Positions 16,212-25,242 are shown, counted from the stretch's first letter. The stretch is 43,886 nucleotides of DNA from Verrucomicrobiota bacterium (GCA_016871805.1 VHCG01000033.1:1-43886), one strand, 5' to 3'. Numbers and translations: made by a program. Notes: generated by a model not told the origin, from the letters alone.

Positions 16212-16786
16212 GAGACCGATCTCCGGATCCACAACCGCCCTTCCACGACCACCCCGGACAGGCCGCGGCCCGCCCCGGTCCAGCGAAGCCGGCCCAACTC
16301 GAACGGCGGCCGCCCCAAGTCCAACTGCTGCAGGAAACCCTGCATCCGCGCGGTCGCTCCTTGCTTCGCCGAGGAGGAGTCCAACTCGATGACCAGACCG
16401 ACATGTTCCACATCGGGCCTGACCGGCATCGGCCGCACCGAATCACCCCAACGGAATCGGATTCCCAGACCCGCCTCCGCGGCCGCCTCACGAAGACGTT
16501 GAGCCCAGACCCTTGCGCCCCCGACATCCTCCACCAGAGCGGCAAGAACCCGCTCCGAATCCATGGCCTCGACTCGCCAGACCTCGTCGGAAGGTTCCGT
16601 GAGGGCATCACACTTCCGAGCCAGAACCGTCAGGCATCGCCGCTGGTGCTCCAGGCCGGACGAGGCCGCTCCCAGCCACAATCCCACGCCCGCCGTGCAA
16701 CAGGTCAGCAGGCCGACAAGCAGATCCCCTCGCCTTGGGCGTCTGAAGAGGGACTGCATCGCAGCCAGGTCGAATCGGGGCTTCAT
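16208..16786 (-). CDS. PilO/GspM-like inner-membrane protein
   Basis: The 192-residue protein has a basic N-terminus (QSLFRRPRRGD), one membrane helix (about 20-42), a helical stalk and a small C-terminal alpha/beta domain. That is the architecture of PilO/GspM, which pairs with PilN in the inner-membrane platform of type IV pili and type II secretion systems. The sequence alone is not diagnostic. The call relies on its place between the PilM-PilN fusion and the PilP-like gene. The frame extends upstream to 17128, but the ATG at 16784-16786 (MKPRFDLAAMQ) overlaps the preceding TGA by four bases and removes an Arg/Gly-rich non-protein-like extension. Confidence 0.6.
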   Translation of the reverse strand: MKPRFDLAAMQSLFRRPRRGDLLVGLLTCCTAGVGLWLGAASSGLEHQRRCLTVLARKCDALTEPSDEVWRVEAMDSERVLAALVEDVGGARVWAQRLREAAAEAGLGIRFRWGDSVRPMPVRPDVEHVGLVIELDSSSAKQGATARMQGFLQQLDLGRPPFELGRLRWTGAGRGLSGVVVEGRLWIRRSVS

Positions 16787-18237
16787 GGCAGGATCCATTT
16801 CTTCCGGAATCCAGCCGGGTTTCCCGGACCTGGACTGCTGGACTCCACGGCCAGAAGCTCCGCCCAGGAAGCGTTCACCGCGTTGCCCACAGGGGGTTTC
16901 GATTCCACGGAGGCGGAACGCGCATCGAGGCCCGGGCCCAGAACCGCATCCAAGACCCCGATTGTAGCCACCGCGTTGGAGCCGATCGATCGACCCGAAA
17001 GCACCAGCTGCCAGCCCGACTCCGTTCGCCCGAGGTCGAGCTCCGTCAGCACCAGCCCGTCCGGCATTTCGCCGAGGATCCTCGCCATCAGATCTCCCAC
17101 GGGGATTCCTCCCGGCATCTGCTGCCAAGGAAGCATCAGTGCGACCGCCTCATCCCTCTGGAGGGTCCAGATCTCGGCCTCCACGAGGGTCTGCTCAACA
17201 ACCTGTCGCTCGCGCTCCAGGACAAGGGTCGTGCCCCGGAGCCGATACCCCACCGTCAGCAGGACCATCAGCAGGACCACCCCAGGCAACGCAACGAGAA
17301 TGGACGGTCGGGATGCGGTCGAGGCCCCGGCCAGACCCAGCCGGATGTCCTCACGCTCCGCAGGAACGAGATCGACCACACTCCCCATGGCGCACCGAAG
17401 AATCCGGGCTCTCCAATCCTCATCGTCTCGACCTTCCAACAGATCATGGTCCAAGCCCTCCGACCGCAACCCGTCGACGACCGCACTCGTCCAGACCCCC
17501 GGGCCTCGAAGCCGGATCCTCGGAGCAACCCATGACCAGTGCTCCCGCGCGAACCCAAGGGTCTGCCGAAGTTCCCGGGCGACACGTCGAACATCTCCGG
17601 GATCAAACACCAACGGCCGAACCATCCAGAAATCGCCACCCCGACGGAGTCCAACCGCGAGACCCACGGGCAGATGCCATGCCTCGAGGACAGCGACATC
17701 CGAGGTCCTGTCGGCATCCGCCTCAAGTACGGCCAGACCTGCGAAGGGAATCATCGAACCCAACTCAATCCCATGGTCGCGAAGCCCTTCGCGGATCGTC
17801 TGATACAATTCCTCCGGCATGGCGTAGACCAGACGCCGGACCGATTCTCCCGAGGAGGCAAGGGGGACGTCACGCCAGCGGACCGACCCCTTCACTGGCT
17901 TCTGCCGGTCGAACGAGCGCTGGATGAGGGTCCGGACCACCGAGGCTGGGGCAGCGGCTGGAACATCGACGTGGATCTGAACAACCTCCGGATGCAGCAC
18001 CACCATCACCGCCCGGTTGGGAGGAGTTCCAAGATGTCGAAGAGCCTCCTCGATCGCCCCACGAAGACACGTCACATCGGGGATCGGTCCGGGCGACCTC
18101 CACGAGTTCATTCCCTGTGGTCCAAGACGGAAGACTTCCAGCCCACCAGGACCCCAGAGGAGTCCCAGGCGATCCTCCTCGGGGCCGGGTCGATCCCTGA
18201 CCGCCCACTGCGGCACCGTTCTCAGCAATTTCAGCAT
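16783..18237 (-). CDS. PilM-PilN fusion (GspL-like platform protein)
   Basis: The 484-residue protein has a cytoplasmic part of about 300 residues, one membrane helix at about 311-333 (SILVALPGVVLLMVLLTV), a short coiled-coil-like stretch (about 336-360) and a periplasmic domain of about 125 residues. This matches GspL, or PilM and PilN joined in one chain. The N-terminal LGLLWGPGGLEVFRLG resembles the start of the actin-like GspL/PilM fold. The periplasmic segment PDGLVLTELDLGRTESGWQL VLSGR matches the ferredoxin-like PilN domain pattern. It would link the ATPase to the periplasmic PilO/PilP and secretin. The gap to the upstream pseudopilin gene is 15 bases, and its end overlaps the PilO-like start. 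Confidence 0.72.
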   Translation of the reverse strand: MLKLLRTVPQWAVRDRPGPEEDRLGLLWGPGGLEVFRLGPQGMNSWRSPGPIPDVTCLRGAIEEALRHLGTPPNRAVMVVLHPEVVQIHVDVPAAAPASVVRTLIQRSFDRQKPVKGSVRWRDVPLASSGESVRRLVYAMPEELYQTIREGLRDHGIELGSMIPFAGLAVLEADADRTSDVAVLEAWHLPVGLAVGLRRGGDFWMVRPLVFDPGDVRRVARELRQTLGFAREHWSWVAPRIRLRGPGVWTSAVVDGLRSEGLDHDLLEGRDDEDWRARILRCAMGSVVDLVPAEREDIRLGLAGASTASRPSILVALPGVVLLMVLLTVGYRLRGTTLVLERERQVVEQTLVEAEIWTLQRDEAVALMLPWQQMPGGIPVGDLMARILGEMPDGLVLTELDLGRTESGWQLVLSGRSIGSNAVATIGVLDAVLGPGLDARSASVESKPPVGNAVNASWAELLAVESSSPGPGNPAGFRKKWILP

Positions 18238-18252
18238 CGTCAGATCCTCTCC

Positions 18253-19305
18253 TCAGGGGGTTTCCAAAAGACCTCGGAGGACGTCACGGAGCCCACCAAG
18301 GACCAGGCTTCCTGCCTCGCTGGGTCCCTGATGAACCCCACCCCGGGACCGTTCCACCACGACTCGCGCGCAGTTCGCAAAGGCATTCCAAATGTCCACC
18401 GGCACAACAGGCGTGACGGATCGGTCTGGCGGCAGAGTCAGGTACGCATCGGCCATCCGTGCAAAGTCCTCGATCGAGGGTCGGGCCAGCTCCGAAGTCC
18501 AGAGGCCGGCCCGGTGCCACTGCCCCCGCTCCAGCCGATACCGCACCGGTGTGTCGACCACCTCATGGATCATCGGGAGACCCCGAGAATCCAGCAGGGC
18601 AACTCTCGTCCCCTTCAGGAGACGGCACTGGAATCGGCCCACAGTACCGATGACCGCAGGCCCCTGCTCCAGCTGGATGAAACCGACTGGAGCATCAATC
18701 ACATCCCACCCCATCTCCACAAACTCGGGTTCGAGATCGATCCGGCCCACGACCAGATCCTCGGCGCGGCCATTCCATCCCTCGGGCGCCTGACCGGGTT
18801 GGAGATCCCACAGCGCCTGGAATTGAGTCGTGCCGAGATCCTGGGTCCTCAGGGGATCCCCGACCGACGACAGGAGGAGGAAGCGGACGTGACGTATCTC
18901 GCTCCAGCCCATCGATGCGCCATCCGTCACTTCGCTCGGAAGCAACCGCAGGGCCGGATCACGGAGCAGAAACCGGGGCTGTCCTGCCGTGTTGATCCTA
19001 AGGACCGACTCCGGGAGCCCGACCCCTGCCGCCATGAAACGCATCGCCTCGGACTCCTCGGGGATCTTCCCGCGCCGACATACCTCCGAGCGGAGGCCTT
19101 GAGCCAGACGCAGCGCCTGCCGCATCTCCGAATCCCACAGTTCATGACGGGATAGGTCCTGAAGGGTTGGGGCCGAGAGTCCCGCCAGCAACCCTAGGAC
19201 GGCGAGGACTCCGGCCATTTCAACGAGTGTCCATCCGCGGACACCCTGGCGGGATCTGCTGATTCCAGCGTTCGCTTCCGGATGATTGGCGGGGCCGATC
19301 CTCAT
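18253..19305 (-). CDS. Large pseudopilin paralog 2 (Trp at +1)
   Basis: The protein (350 residues) has a 24-residue leader ending in RG, then WTLVEMAGVLAVLGLLAG, a type III prepilin signal with Glu at +5. The mature +1 residue is Trp in place of Phe, which is uncommon. The C-terminal ectodomain of about 300 residues is much larger than in GspG/H/I/J. It resembles the product of the adjacent upstream gene in order and local motifs: a VGRIDLEPEF segment, a VALLDSRG segment, then RGQWHRAG. It begins with an ATG that overlaps the upstream stop by four bases. A minor pseudopilin or tip adhesin is plausible; GspK-like placement is possible but unproven. Confidence 0.75.
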   Translation of the reverse strand: MRIGPANHPEANAGISRSRQGVRGWTLVEMAGVLAVLGLLAGLSAPTLQDLSRHELWDSEMRQALRLAQGLRSEVCRRGKIPEESEAMRFMAAGVGLPESVLRINTAGQPRFLLRDPALRLLPSEVTDGASMGWSEIRHVRFLLLSSVGDPLRTQDLGTTQFQALWDLQPGQAPEGWNGRAEDLVVGRIDLEPEFVEMGWDVIDAPVGFIQLEQGPAVIGTVGRFQCRLLKGTRVALLDSRGLPMIHEVVDTPVRYRLERGQWHRAGLWTSELARPSIEDFARMADAYLTLPPDRSVTPVVPVDIWNAFANCARVVVERSRGGVHQGPSEAGSLVLGGLRDVLRGLLETP

Positions 19306-20357
19306 GGCTGGAGAAGGTGGGTCGAGACATCGATGAGGCGTTGTGCCGCCTCGGTGAGCCTGCGATGGGAAGGGACCATCAGGGCCGACGTCCCTGTCCT
19401 GCGGAATCCATCCGCGGACCAGCGCCCATGCGCACCCATGAGGTCATACATCGCCTCCGCCAGCTCCACAGGCTCCACGCCACGAAACGCGGGTAGTTCC
19501 GAAAGCTCAGAGACCCTTCGACCGGCCTCGGTCGGAGCCAGAACGGAGGCGGTGCCAAATCGCCGATGCCAACCCCCGCCGTCGAAGACCCAGCTCGAGG
19601 TACCCTCAACCAACACCGTCTCCTGGATGTCACCCGCGGAATCCAGGAGGAGGAGCTGCGAGGTCTCGATGTAGTACGCCTCGTGATGGCCTCCCGGTCC
19701 ACAGGATCCAACCGCATCAACCCGGTCCACAGCCCAGCGGGCCGGAAGTGACGTGGACCGGTTGTTCAGGATCACCCTGTGGAACAACGGCTCGAATCCG
19801 ATCCGCTCCACCACCACTTCGTTGGCTGCCACGACTCCATCCCGTGGGGCATGGGCTGGCATCACCCCAGTTGGACTCTCCCACCTGGCCTGAAACTCCA
19901 ACCGCGACGGATTCTCCATGGCCTCGTTCGGTGCCGAGATGAGGAGCATCCGGAGCCCCTCGGGCTTGGAGGTCCCAAAGGCATCCTGACGGTAACCCAT
20001 CGCCGGACCCCGCCCCGCGAGGGTCCAACCCGGATCAGGGACCCAGACTCGAGGAGCCCCATGGAGGTTGGTCTGGATCCTGGCGATCGGGGTTGCAGAT
20101 CCCGTCGCCAGGACGGCTGGCCATTCGGAGGGTGTGGGCAGCCGATGGTCCCGCCGAACCCACCGCTCCATGGAGGCGACAAGCCTCGACATCTCGGCCA
20201 TCTCAGCCTGCCTTCGGCTCGCAACCATCCGGGACAGGACAGCTTCAGTGGTCACCGAAGCGAGGATGGCGAGGATCGCAAGCACCCCGATGAGCTCGAT
20301 GAGCGAAAAACCGTCGAGAGAACCATCGGGGCGGGTTCCGGAAGAGGGACGTTTCAT
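19302..20357 (-). CDS. Large pseudopilin paralog 1
   Basis: The 351-residue protein carries a 16-residue leader and a canonical prepilin cleavage site: G then FSLIELIGVLAILAILASV, with Phe +1 and Glu +5. The ectodomain of about 310 residues has no family I recognise. It shares with the downstream paralog the sequence VERIGFEPLF and LLLLDSAG followed by GGGWHR. That suggests a tandem duplication with strong divergence. It lies directly after the GspF/PilC gene with an ATGA overlap and is followed by its paralog with another. The role is inferred as a minor pseudopilin of the pilus-like machine; the large ectodomain could also be ligand-binding. Confidence 0.78.
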   Translation of the reverse strand: MKRPSSGTRPDGSLDGFSLIELIGVLAILAILASVTTEAVLSRMVASRRQAEMAEMSRLVASMERWVRRDHRLPTPSEWPAVLATGSATPIARIQTNLHGAPRVWVPDPGWTLAGRGPAMGYRQDAFGTSKPEGLRMLLISAPNEAMENPSRLEFQARWESPTGVMPAHAPRDGVVAANEVVVERIGFEPLFHRVILNNRSTSLPARWAVDRVDAVGSCGPGGHHEAYYIETSQLLLLDSAGDIQETVLVEGTSSWVFDGGGWHRRFGTASVLAPTEAGRRVSELSELPAFRGVEPVELAEAMYDLMGAHGRWSADGFRRTGTSALMVPSHRRLTEAAQRLIDVSTHLLQP

Positions 20358-21562
20358 CGGACGGATTGGAGGAGGGACAGAACCGGGAGGATCATGGCCA
20401 TGGCGATGAAGCCCACGATCCCGACCAGGGTCAGGATCAGTACGGGCTCGAGCGCCCCTGTGAGTCCTTTGACGCGTTGCCCCAGGAGATCCTGATGGTG
20501 GGACGCGGCGAGGGAGAGGGCTTCGTCCAACCGACCGGTCCGTTCCCCACAGGCCACAAGCCGGACCACCAGGGCCGGAAACAACCCAGAGCCACCCATG
20601 GCCACGCTCAATGTGTCACCCGCCAGAACCCGATCCTTAAACGACCGGACCACCTCCTGCACCCACGGCCCTCCGCAGACCCCAGCCACCTGGTCGAGAG
20701 CCGATGGAAGCGGGACACCTCCCCGATACAACAGGCCGAGATTGTGGGCGAACCGCGTCGCCACGAGAAGATGGACCACAGGTCCTACGATCGGACACCG
20801 GAGCCAAACACGGTCCCAGATCCGACGGAATCCCGGGGAGATCCGATGGAGGCTGCTCCCAAGGGTGCCGGTGCCGATAAGCACCGCCGCAATCCATCCC
20901 CAGTATCCCCGACCCATCGACGACACGGTCATGAGCAGCCGTGTCGGTCCCGGCAGAGGCAGTCGGGCGGCCACAAGCAGGTCCATGAGCCGCGGAACCA
21001 CCTGGGTCAGCAATACGCCCACAAAGAGAGTTGCGGCACCAAGGACTAGCAGAGGGTGGAGCGTCGCCTGTCGCACCTCCGCCAGAAGGCTGTCCGTCCA
21101 GGCAAGATGGCGCTGTCCCTCGGCAAAGGCCTCGGGAAGGGACCCACACGCCTCTCCGACCCGGATGAGCTGGACCAGTTCCCGCGGGAAGACCCGCGAC
21201 CACGACTCCATGGCCACCGAAAGGGTCTGACCTCCCTCCACCCGGTGCCGAACCTCGGACACAATCCTGCCAAGGGGACACCGTCCCGATTCCTCCGCGA
21301 ATCCATCCAAAGCCTGGACCAGCGGGATGCCAGCCTCCGCCTGGAACCGCATGGAGGCACAGAAGGTGATCAGCTCTGCTCGGCGCACCCTGGATCCACG
21401 TGGAGTCCGACCCGACCTTTCGGCTCTGGGAAACGCCTCCAACAGCCAGATCCCTCGGGCTCGAAGATCGGAATCCAGTCCCTGCTCATCGACGGCGGTC
21501 GCGACGCCTCGCCGGATACGGCCCTTGAGGTCGACTCCCCGGTATGTGTAGTGGGCGCTCAT
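20354..21562 (-). CDS. GspF/PilC-type inner-membrane platform protein
   Basis: The 402-residue polytopic protein is the platform on which the assembly ATPase acts. The N-terminal YTYRGVDLKGRIRRGVATA is the typical opening of the family. Two T2SSF-type repeats follow. The first contains EAGIPLVQALDGFAEES and a helix LHPLLVLGAATLFVGVLLTQ. The second contains LLYRGGVPLPSALDQVAGVC and ends in a C-terminal helix VGIVGFIAMAMILPVLSLLQ. The GxPLxxALD repeat in both halves is characteristic. The start overlaps the ATPase gene stop by four bases (ATGA), indicating coupled translation. Confidence 0.92.
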   Translation of the reverse strand: MSAHYTYRGVDLKGRIRRGVATAVDEQGLDSDLRARGIWLLEAFPRAERSGRTPRGSRVRRAELITFCASMRFQAEAGIPLVQALDGFAEESGRCPLGRIVSEVRHRVEGGQTLSVAMESWSRVFPRELVQLIRVGEACGSLPEAFAEGQRHLAWTDSLLAEVRQATLHPLLVLGAATLFVGVLLTQVVPRLMDLLVAARLPLPGPTRLLMTVSSMGRGYWGWIAAVLIGTGTLGSSLHRISPGFRRIWDRVWLRCPIVGPVVHLLVATRFAHNLGLLYRGGVPLPSALDQVAGVCGGPWVQEVVRSFKDRVLAGDTLSVAMGGSGLFPALVVRLVACGERTGRLDEALSLAASHHQDLLGQRVKGLTGALEPVLILTLVGIVGFIAMAMILPVLSLLQSVR

Positions 21563-23262
21563 GGTCCGGGATCCCCGAGGGTGCTGAAGAGCTCCTCCAT
21601 GGAGGTCTCCCCGCGGTTGACGGCTGCCCGACCCTGTTCCCGCAGTGGGATCATCCCCCGTTCCCTTGCGAACCGGGCCACCCTCGCAGCGCTGGGCCGG
21701 TTCGGGATCAGTTCCTGGAGCCCCTCACACACCGGGAAAAACTCAAATAAGGCCATCCGCCCGCGATACCCGGATTGCCCGCAGGCCGGACACCCCAACG
21801 CTCGCCACCTGCTCCCCGATCTCTCCTGACCCGTCGCCCTCTCCTGGATCGGATCCTTCTGTCGGCACCTGGCACACAATCGTCGAACCAGTCTCTGGGC
21901 GAGAACGGCATTGAGGCTTCCCGGGAGGAGGCCGGGCTCCACACCCAGGTCCAACAACCTTGGAATCGCGCCGGCTGCATCCTGGGTATGCAACGAGGTC
22001 AGGACACAGTGGCCGGTCAATGCCGCCCGGACCATCAGCTGGGCCGTCTCGGAATCCCGGGTCTCGCCGACCAGGATCACATCGGGATCCTGTCGCAGGA
22101 GGGCCCTCAACCCCCGTCCGAACGTCAGACCCACCTCCTCCTGGATCTGGGTCTGGCGGACGCCCGGCCAGGACATCTCGACCGGATCCTCGAGGGTGAA
22201 CAGCGAGACCTCCGGTCGATTCAATTCCCGCAGGATGGCGTAGAGCGTCGTGGTCTTCCCGCTTCCCGTGGGCCCCGTCACCACCAGGGCCCCGTGGCTC
22301 CGGCTCAGGATGAGCCGAAGATCCCTCTCCAGGTCCAGACCCAGACCCAGTGCCCCAAGGGTCAGCGCCTCGATTCCGGCTCGATGCAGACGGAGGACGA
22401 CACTCTCACCAAACTGCGTCGGCAGGGTGGAGATCCGGAGGTGGACCCGCCTGCGTCGAACCGAGACGGTTCCACAGCCGTCCTGGGGGCAGCGCGACTC
22501 CGACACATCCAATCCACCCAGAATCTTGAGGCGCGCCAGGATTGCCGCCTGGACGGGTTTCGGGATGAGGACGTCGCCCCCCAGGAGACCATCCCGTCGG
22601 AGTCGCACCCGGAGAGTGGTCTCGGCCGGCTCGAAGTGGAGATCACTGGCGCCAGTCTCAAGGGCCTGGGAGACCAGTTCCTCCACGAGATCCACGATGG
22701 GACCCTCGCCCCGTGTCTCCACGGTGGCAGGAGCTCCGGATCGCGGTTCCGCTCCCTCCATCGAAAGCTGGGTCTCGAGACAGCGTCGAATCACCCCCGA
22801 GGCAGGACCCGACGTAGCCTCGATGCCCTCGAGGGCTTCGAGGATGCTGGACTCCGAGGCGCCTCGGATCTCGACCTCCGGTCCGACCACCTGGCGGATC
22901 TCGTCGACGGCGGGCAGGTCGAGCGGGTTGATCATGGCGACAAACGGGACCCCGCGGGGGTCGACCCTGGGTACCGCCCCGAGGCGGCGCATCCGTTCCC
23001 GCCCAAATCGATCTGCCAGCGCCACACACGTTGAGGAGTCTTCCATGTCCGCCACCGCTACACCCGCCTCCGCTGCGATGGCGGAAGCGAGCCGTTGCCC
23101 GGAGAGGAACCCCAGGTCGAGAAGCACCCGGACCAGGGTTCCTCCCCGACGCTGTTGTTCGACCCATGCCAGCTCGAGTTGGCTGGGATCCAGCAGCCCC
23201 TCCGCGAGGAGACGGTGAACCACCGGGTCCCGGATGGGTTCAGCAAGCATGTGGGGTTCCAT
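21559..23262 (-). CDS. GspE/PilB-type assembly ATPase
   Basis: This 567-residue hexameric ATPase would power pilin or pseudopilin polymerisation. An N-terminal GspE-N-like region (about 15-130) precedes the catalytic core. The core holds Walker A GPTGSGKT (330-337), the Asp-box LEDPVE (357-362), Walker B DVILVGE (394-400) and the His-box HCVLTSLHTQDA (about 418-429). The metal-binding tetracysteine is complete: Cys463 and 466 (CARC), Cys491 and 494 (CPAC). The N-terminal ATG at 23260-23262 is used; a second in-frame ATG lies four codons on. Presence of the tetracysteine argues for an assembly ATPase, not a PilT retraction ATPase. No PilT homologue is in the window. Confidence 0.93.
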   Translation of the reverse strand: MEPHMLAEPIRDPVVHRLLAEGLLDPSQLELAWVEQQRRGGTLVRVLLDLGFLSGQRLASAIAAEAGVAVADMEDSSTCVALADRFGRERMRRLGAVPRVDPRGVPFVAMINPLDLPAVDEIRQVVGPEVEIRGASESSILEALEGIEATSGPASGVIRRCLETQLSMEGAEPRSGAPATVETRGEGPIVDLVEELVSQALETGASDLHFEPAETTLRVRLRRDGLLGGDVLIPKPVQAAILARLKILGGLDVSESRCPQDGCGTVSVRRRRVHLRISTLPTQFGESVVLRLHRAGIEALTLGALGLGLDLERDLRLILSRSHGALVVTGPTGSGKTTTLYAILRELNRPEVSLFTLEDPVEMSWPGVRQTQIQEEVGLTFGRGLRALLRQDPDVILVGETRDSETAQLMVRAALTGHCVLTSLHTQDAAGAIPRLLDLGVEPGLLPGSLNAVLAQRLVRRLCARCRQKDPIQERATGQERSGSRWRALGCPACGQSGYRGRMALFEFFPVCEGLQELIPNRPSAARVARFARERGMIPLREQGRAAVNRGETSMEELFSTLGDPGP

Positions 23263-23274
23263 GGGATCGGAGAC

Positions 23275-23919
23275 TCAGCGGTGGGCGAGGTAGACCTTCA
23301 CGGTGCCCGACTGGGACCCGCTCATGTTGAACTTCACCCGGCCTTGGTTGCTGGTGTCGGCCGTTGGCAGGAGGTTCTCCTCGATGTCGATGCGTCGGTT
23401 CAGCTCCCGGGCATCTTCCAGCGCCACATTTTCAAGGACGGCCTGGACCACCACCCGCCCACCGGAGGCGTCGTTCCTCGGACTGTCGAGCCCGTCGAGA
23501 TCGTAGGCGTCGTTCGCCCCGGTCGGCTCCGTGCTGCCGGTGAGACAGTTGGTGAGGGTCACCGAGGCAGGGTCGGAGATCCGTGTCATGAACCGACGGT
23601 CCAGGAACCCACCCCGCAGCAGAACCTCGCGGTCCCAGGCCGAAGCCGTGGTGGAGGTGAAGTCGGTGACGGCGGTTCCCGAGGCGTCACCAAACCGGCC
23701 ATGCCGACCGAAGTAGGTCATGGCGGCGGACCGGACAGCGTTGAGTGCCGTGGCGGCGCTGCTGACCCGGGCATCGTTGATCACCGCGAAGACACGCGGC
23801 AGCAGCATCGAGGTGAGGATGGCCATGATGGCGAGGACGCCGACCATCTCCACCAGCGTGAATCCGGATCTGGCCCGGGTTCGGGCCGTCCGGCATGGGA
23901 TTGTCTCTGGGTTGTTCAT
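23275..23919 (-). CDS. Prepilin, probable major pilin/pseudopilin (GspG/MshA-like)
   Basis: The product (214 residues) has a short basic leader ending in RSG, followed by FTLVEMVGVLAIMAILTS, a textbook type III signal with Phe +1 and Glu +5. The globular domain contains a DARVSSAATALNAVRSAAMTY helix start typical of type IV pilins, and one Cys. It is the first gene of the operon and the smallest pilin, the usual position of the main subunit. The frame is open to 24039, but the ATG at 23917-23919 gives a leader of normal length. The 144 bases to aat upstream should hold the operon promoter; I find no convincing -35/-10 pair there. Confidence 0.85.
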   Translation of the reverse strand: MNNPETIPCRTARTRARSGFTLVEMVGVLAIMAILTSMLLPRVFAVINDARVSSAATALNAVRSAAMTYFGRHGRFGDASGTAVTDFTSTTASAWDREVLLRGGFLDRRFMTRISDPASVTLTNCLTGSTEPTGANDAYDLDGLDSPRNDASGGRVVVQAVLENVALEDARELNRRIDIEENLLPTADTSNQGRVKFNMSGSQSGTVKVYLAHR

Positions 23920-24063
23920 GGGATCTGTCGTTGCTGCGCCGTTCCTGGATGGAAGCGTCAGCACTCCTCTCCTATCCCACGGACCCGCCCGTCCGCCTAT
24001 CGCCAGATTTAGGGATGGGACCCGGCTTGATCCGGACACCCCGACGCGTCGCAGACCCCGTTC

Positions 24064-24744
24064 TTAGGCTCCCGAACCACCCCAGGCATCCGGCTCGGCG
24101 ACCACCCTCGCGAGACGATCCAGATACTCCTCGCGAGGGATCTCGATGGCTCCCAACGACTCGGTGACAGGCGTCACCATCTGGGTGTCGAACATTCCGA
24201 ATCCTTCCCGGTGAAGTCGTTCCGCCATGGACACCACGGCGACCTTCGAGGCGTCGGATTTCCGATGGAACATGGATTCCCCGGCGAAGAAGCGGCCGAT
24301 CGCCACGCCATAGAGTCCGCCCGCCAGGGTGTTGCCCGACCAGACCTCGACGCTGTGGGCGAACCCCGCCCGATGCAGCGCCTCATAGGCTGAGATGAAC
24401 TCCGGCGTGATCCAGGTGGGATTCCCGGCACGATCCGCCTCCGAACACCCTCGGATGACCGCGCCGAAGTCGGCATCGAAGGTGACCCGGAACACCCCCT
24501 TCCGAAGAGTCCGATCAAGGCTCCTCGGGATGTGGATCCGCCCGAGGTCGAAGATCGCGCGCGGATCCGGGGACCACCAGGTAACCGGTCCAACCGTCCA
24601 CGGAAACACCCCGGTCCGATAGCCCAGGAGCAGGCGCGGGACACCCAGGTCCCCGCCGACCGCGACGAGCCCATCGCCCCGTGCCCGCCTGGGGTCGGGA
24701 AACCACAGACGCTCGTCGAGCATCCAAACCGCCGAACCACTCAC
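24064..24744 (-). CDS. aat: Leucyl/phenylalanyl-tRNA--protein transferase
   Basis: Aat transfers Leu or Phe from charged tRNA to the N-terminus of proteins with basic first residues, creating degrons recognised by ClpS. The 226-residue product is near the usual 230. Family motifs are GYRTGVFPW, then WWSPDPRAIF, WITPEFISAYEALHRAGFAH, SVEVWSGNTLAGGLYGVAIG, RFFAGESMFHRKSDASK and FDTQMVTPVTESLGA. In the last motif Asp and Gln of the catalytic DxQ are kept, while the Cys and His seen in E. coli at neighbouring positions are Thr and Val. It starts with a GTG whose last bases overlap the TGA of the upstream gene (GTGA), so the two are translationally coupled. Confidence 0.95.
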   Translation of the reverse strand: MSGSAVWMLDERLWFPDPRRARGDGLVAVGGDLGVPRLLLGYRTGVFPWTVGPVTWWSPDPRAIFDLGRIHIPRSLDRTLRKGVFRVTFDADFGAVIRGCSEADRAGNPTWITPEFISAYEALHRAGFAHSVEVWSGNTLAGGLYGVAIGRFFAGESMFHRKSDASKVAVVSMAERLHREGFGMFDTQMVTPVTESLGAIEIPREEYLDRLARVVAEPDAWGGSGA

Positions 24745-25226
24745 GAATCCTCCGGGTCGCCGCGAAGGATCGCCAGGAGGAAGGACTGGAACAGGTCCGT
24801 TGCCTGGATCGTCCAGAGTCCGAGAAAGTTATCGTCGTTGACCTCCGGCCGCCGACCGTCATCCAGATCAGGCGAACCGAGGCTTTCCCAGGCAGTCACA
24901 CGGGCGTCATTCAATCCCTGCAGGATCAGATCCAGCTCCGAGATGTCGAGTGTCAGGATCTTTCCGCGGCCCTGGGTCGACACCTTCTCCGGATCCTCCA
25001 TCAATTTGGTGAGGGAGTCCGACAGACTCTTCCGGTTCTCCTCAAGAGCTGTGTGCAGATCCGATTCGGCCTCCTTGAGCCTGGGATCGGTGATCGTGTC
25101 CGCCATGAGCGAAGGATTCCTCCGCTGCAGGTGGGCCCGAAGGCCGAGGACGGCCATCAGGGCGTCGTGCTCCCGCTTGTCCAGCCGGAGGACAAACCGG
25201 TTCTCTTCGTGGGAAATCAACTTCAC
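24741..25226 (-). CDS. DUF2017-like protein linked to ClpS
   Basis: The 161-residue soluble protein starts with a GTG at 25224-25226, 16 bases after the clpS stop. Its opening RFVLRLDKREHDALMAVLGL and the later segment ILQGLNDARVTAWESLGSPD resemble the two conserved blocks of DUF2017 proteins. In Actinobacteria those are encoded next to clpS. The last part (NFLGLWTIQATDLFQSFLLA) also fits. The function of DUF2017 is not established. Here it is flanked by clpS and aat, so a role in N-degron recognition or in controlling the Clp adaptor is inferred. Family membership is by remembered pattern, not a profile search. Confidence 0.7.
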   Translation of the reverse strand: MKLISHEENRFVLRLDKREHDALMAVLGLRAHLQRRNPSLMADTITDPRLKEAESDLHTALEENRKSLSDSLTKLMEDPEKVSTQGRGKILTLDISELDLILQGLNDARVTAWESLGSPDLDDGRRPEVNDDNFLGLWTIQATDLFQSFLLAILRGDPEDS

Positions 25227-25242
25227 CGGTGTGGTCCCCGAT

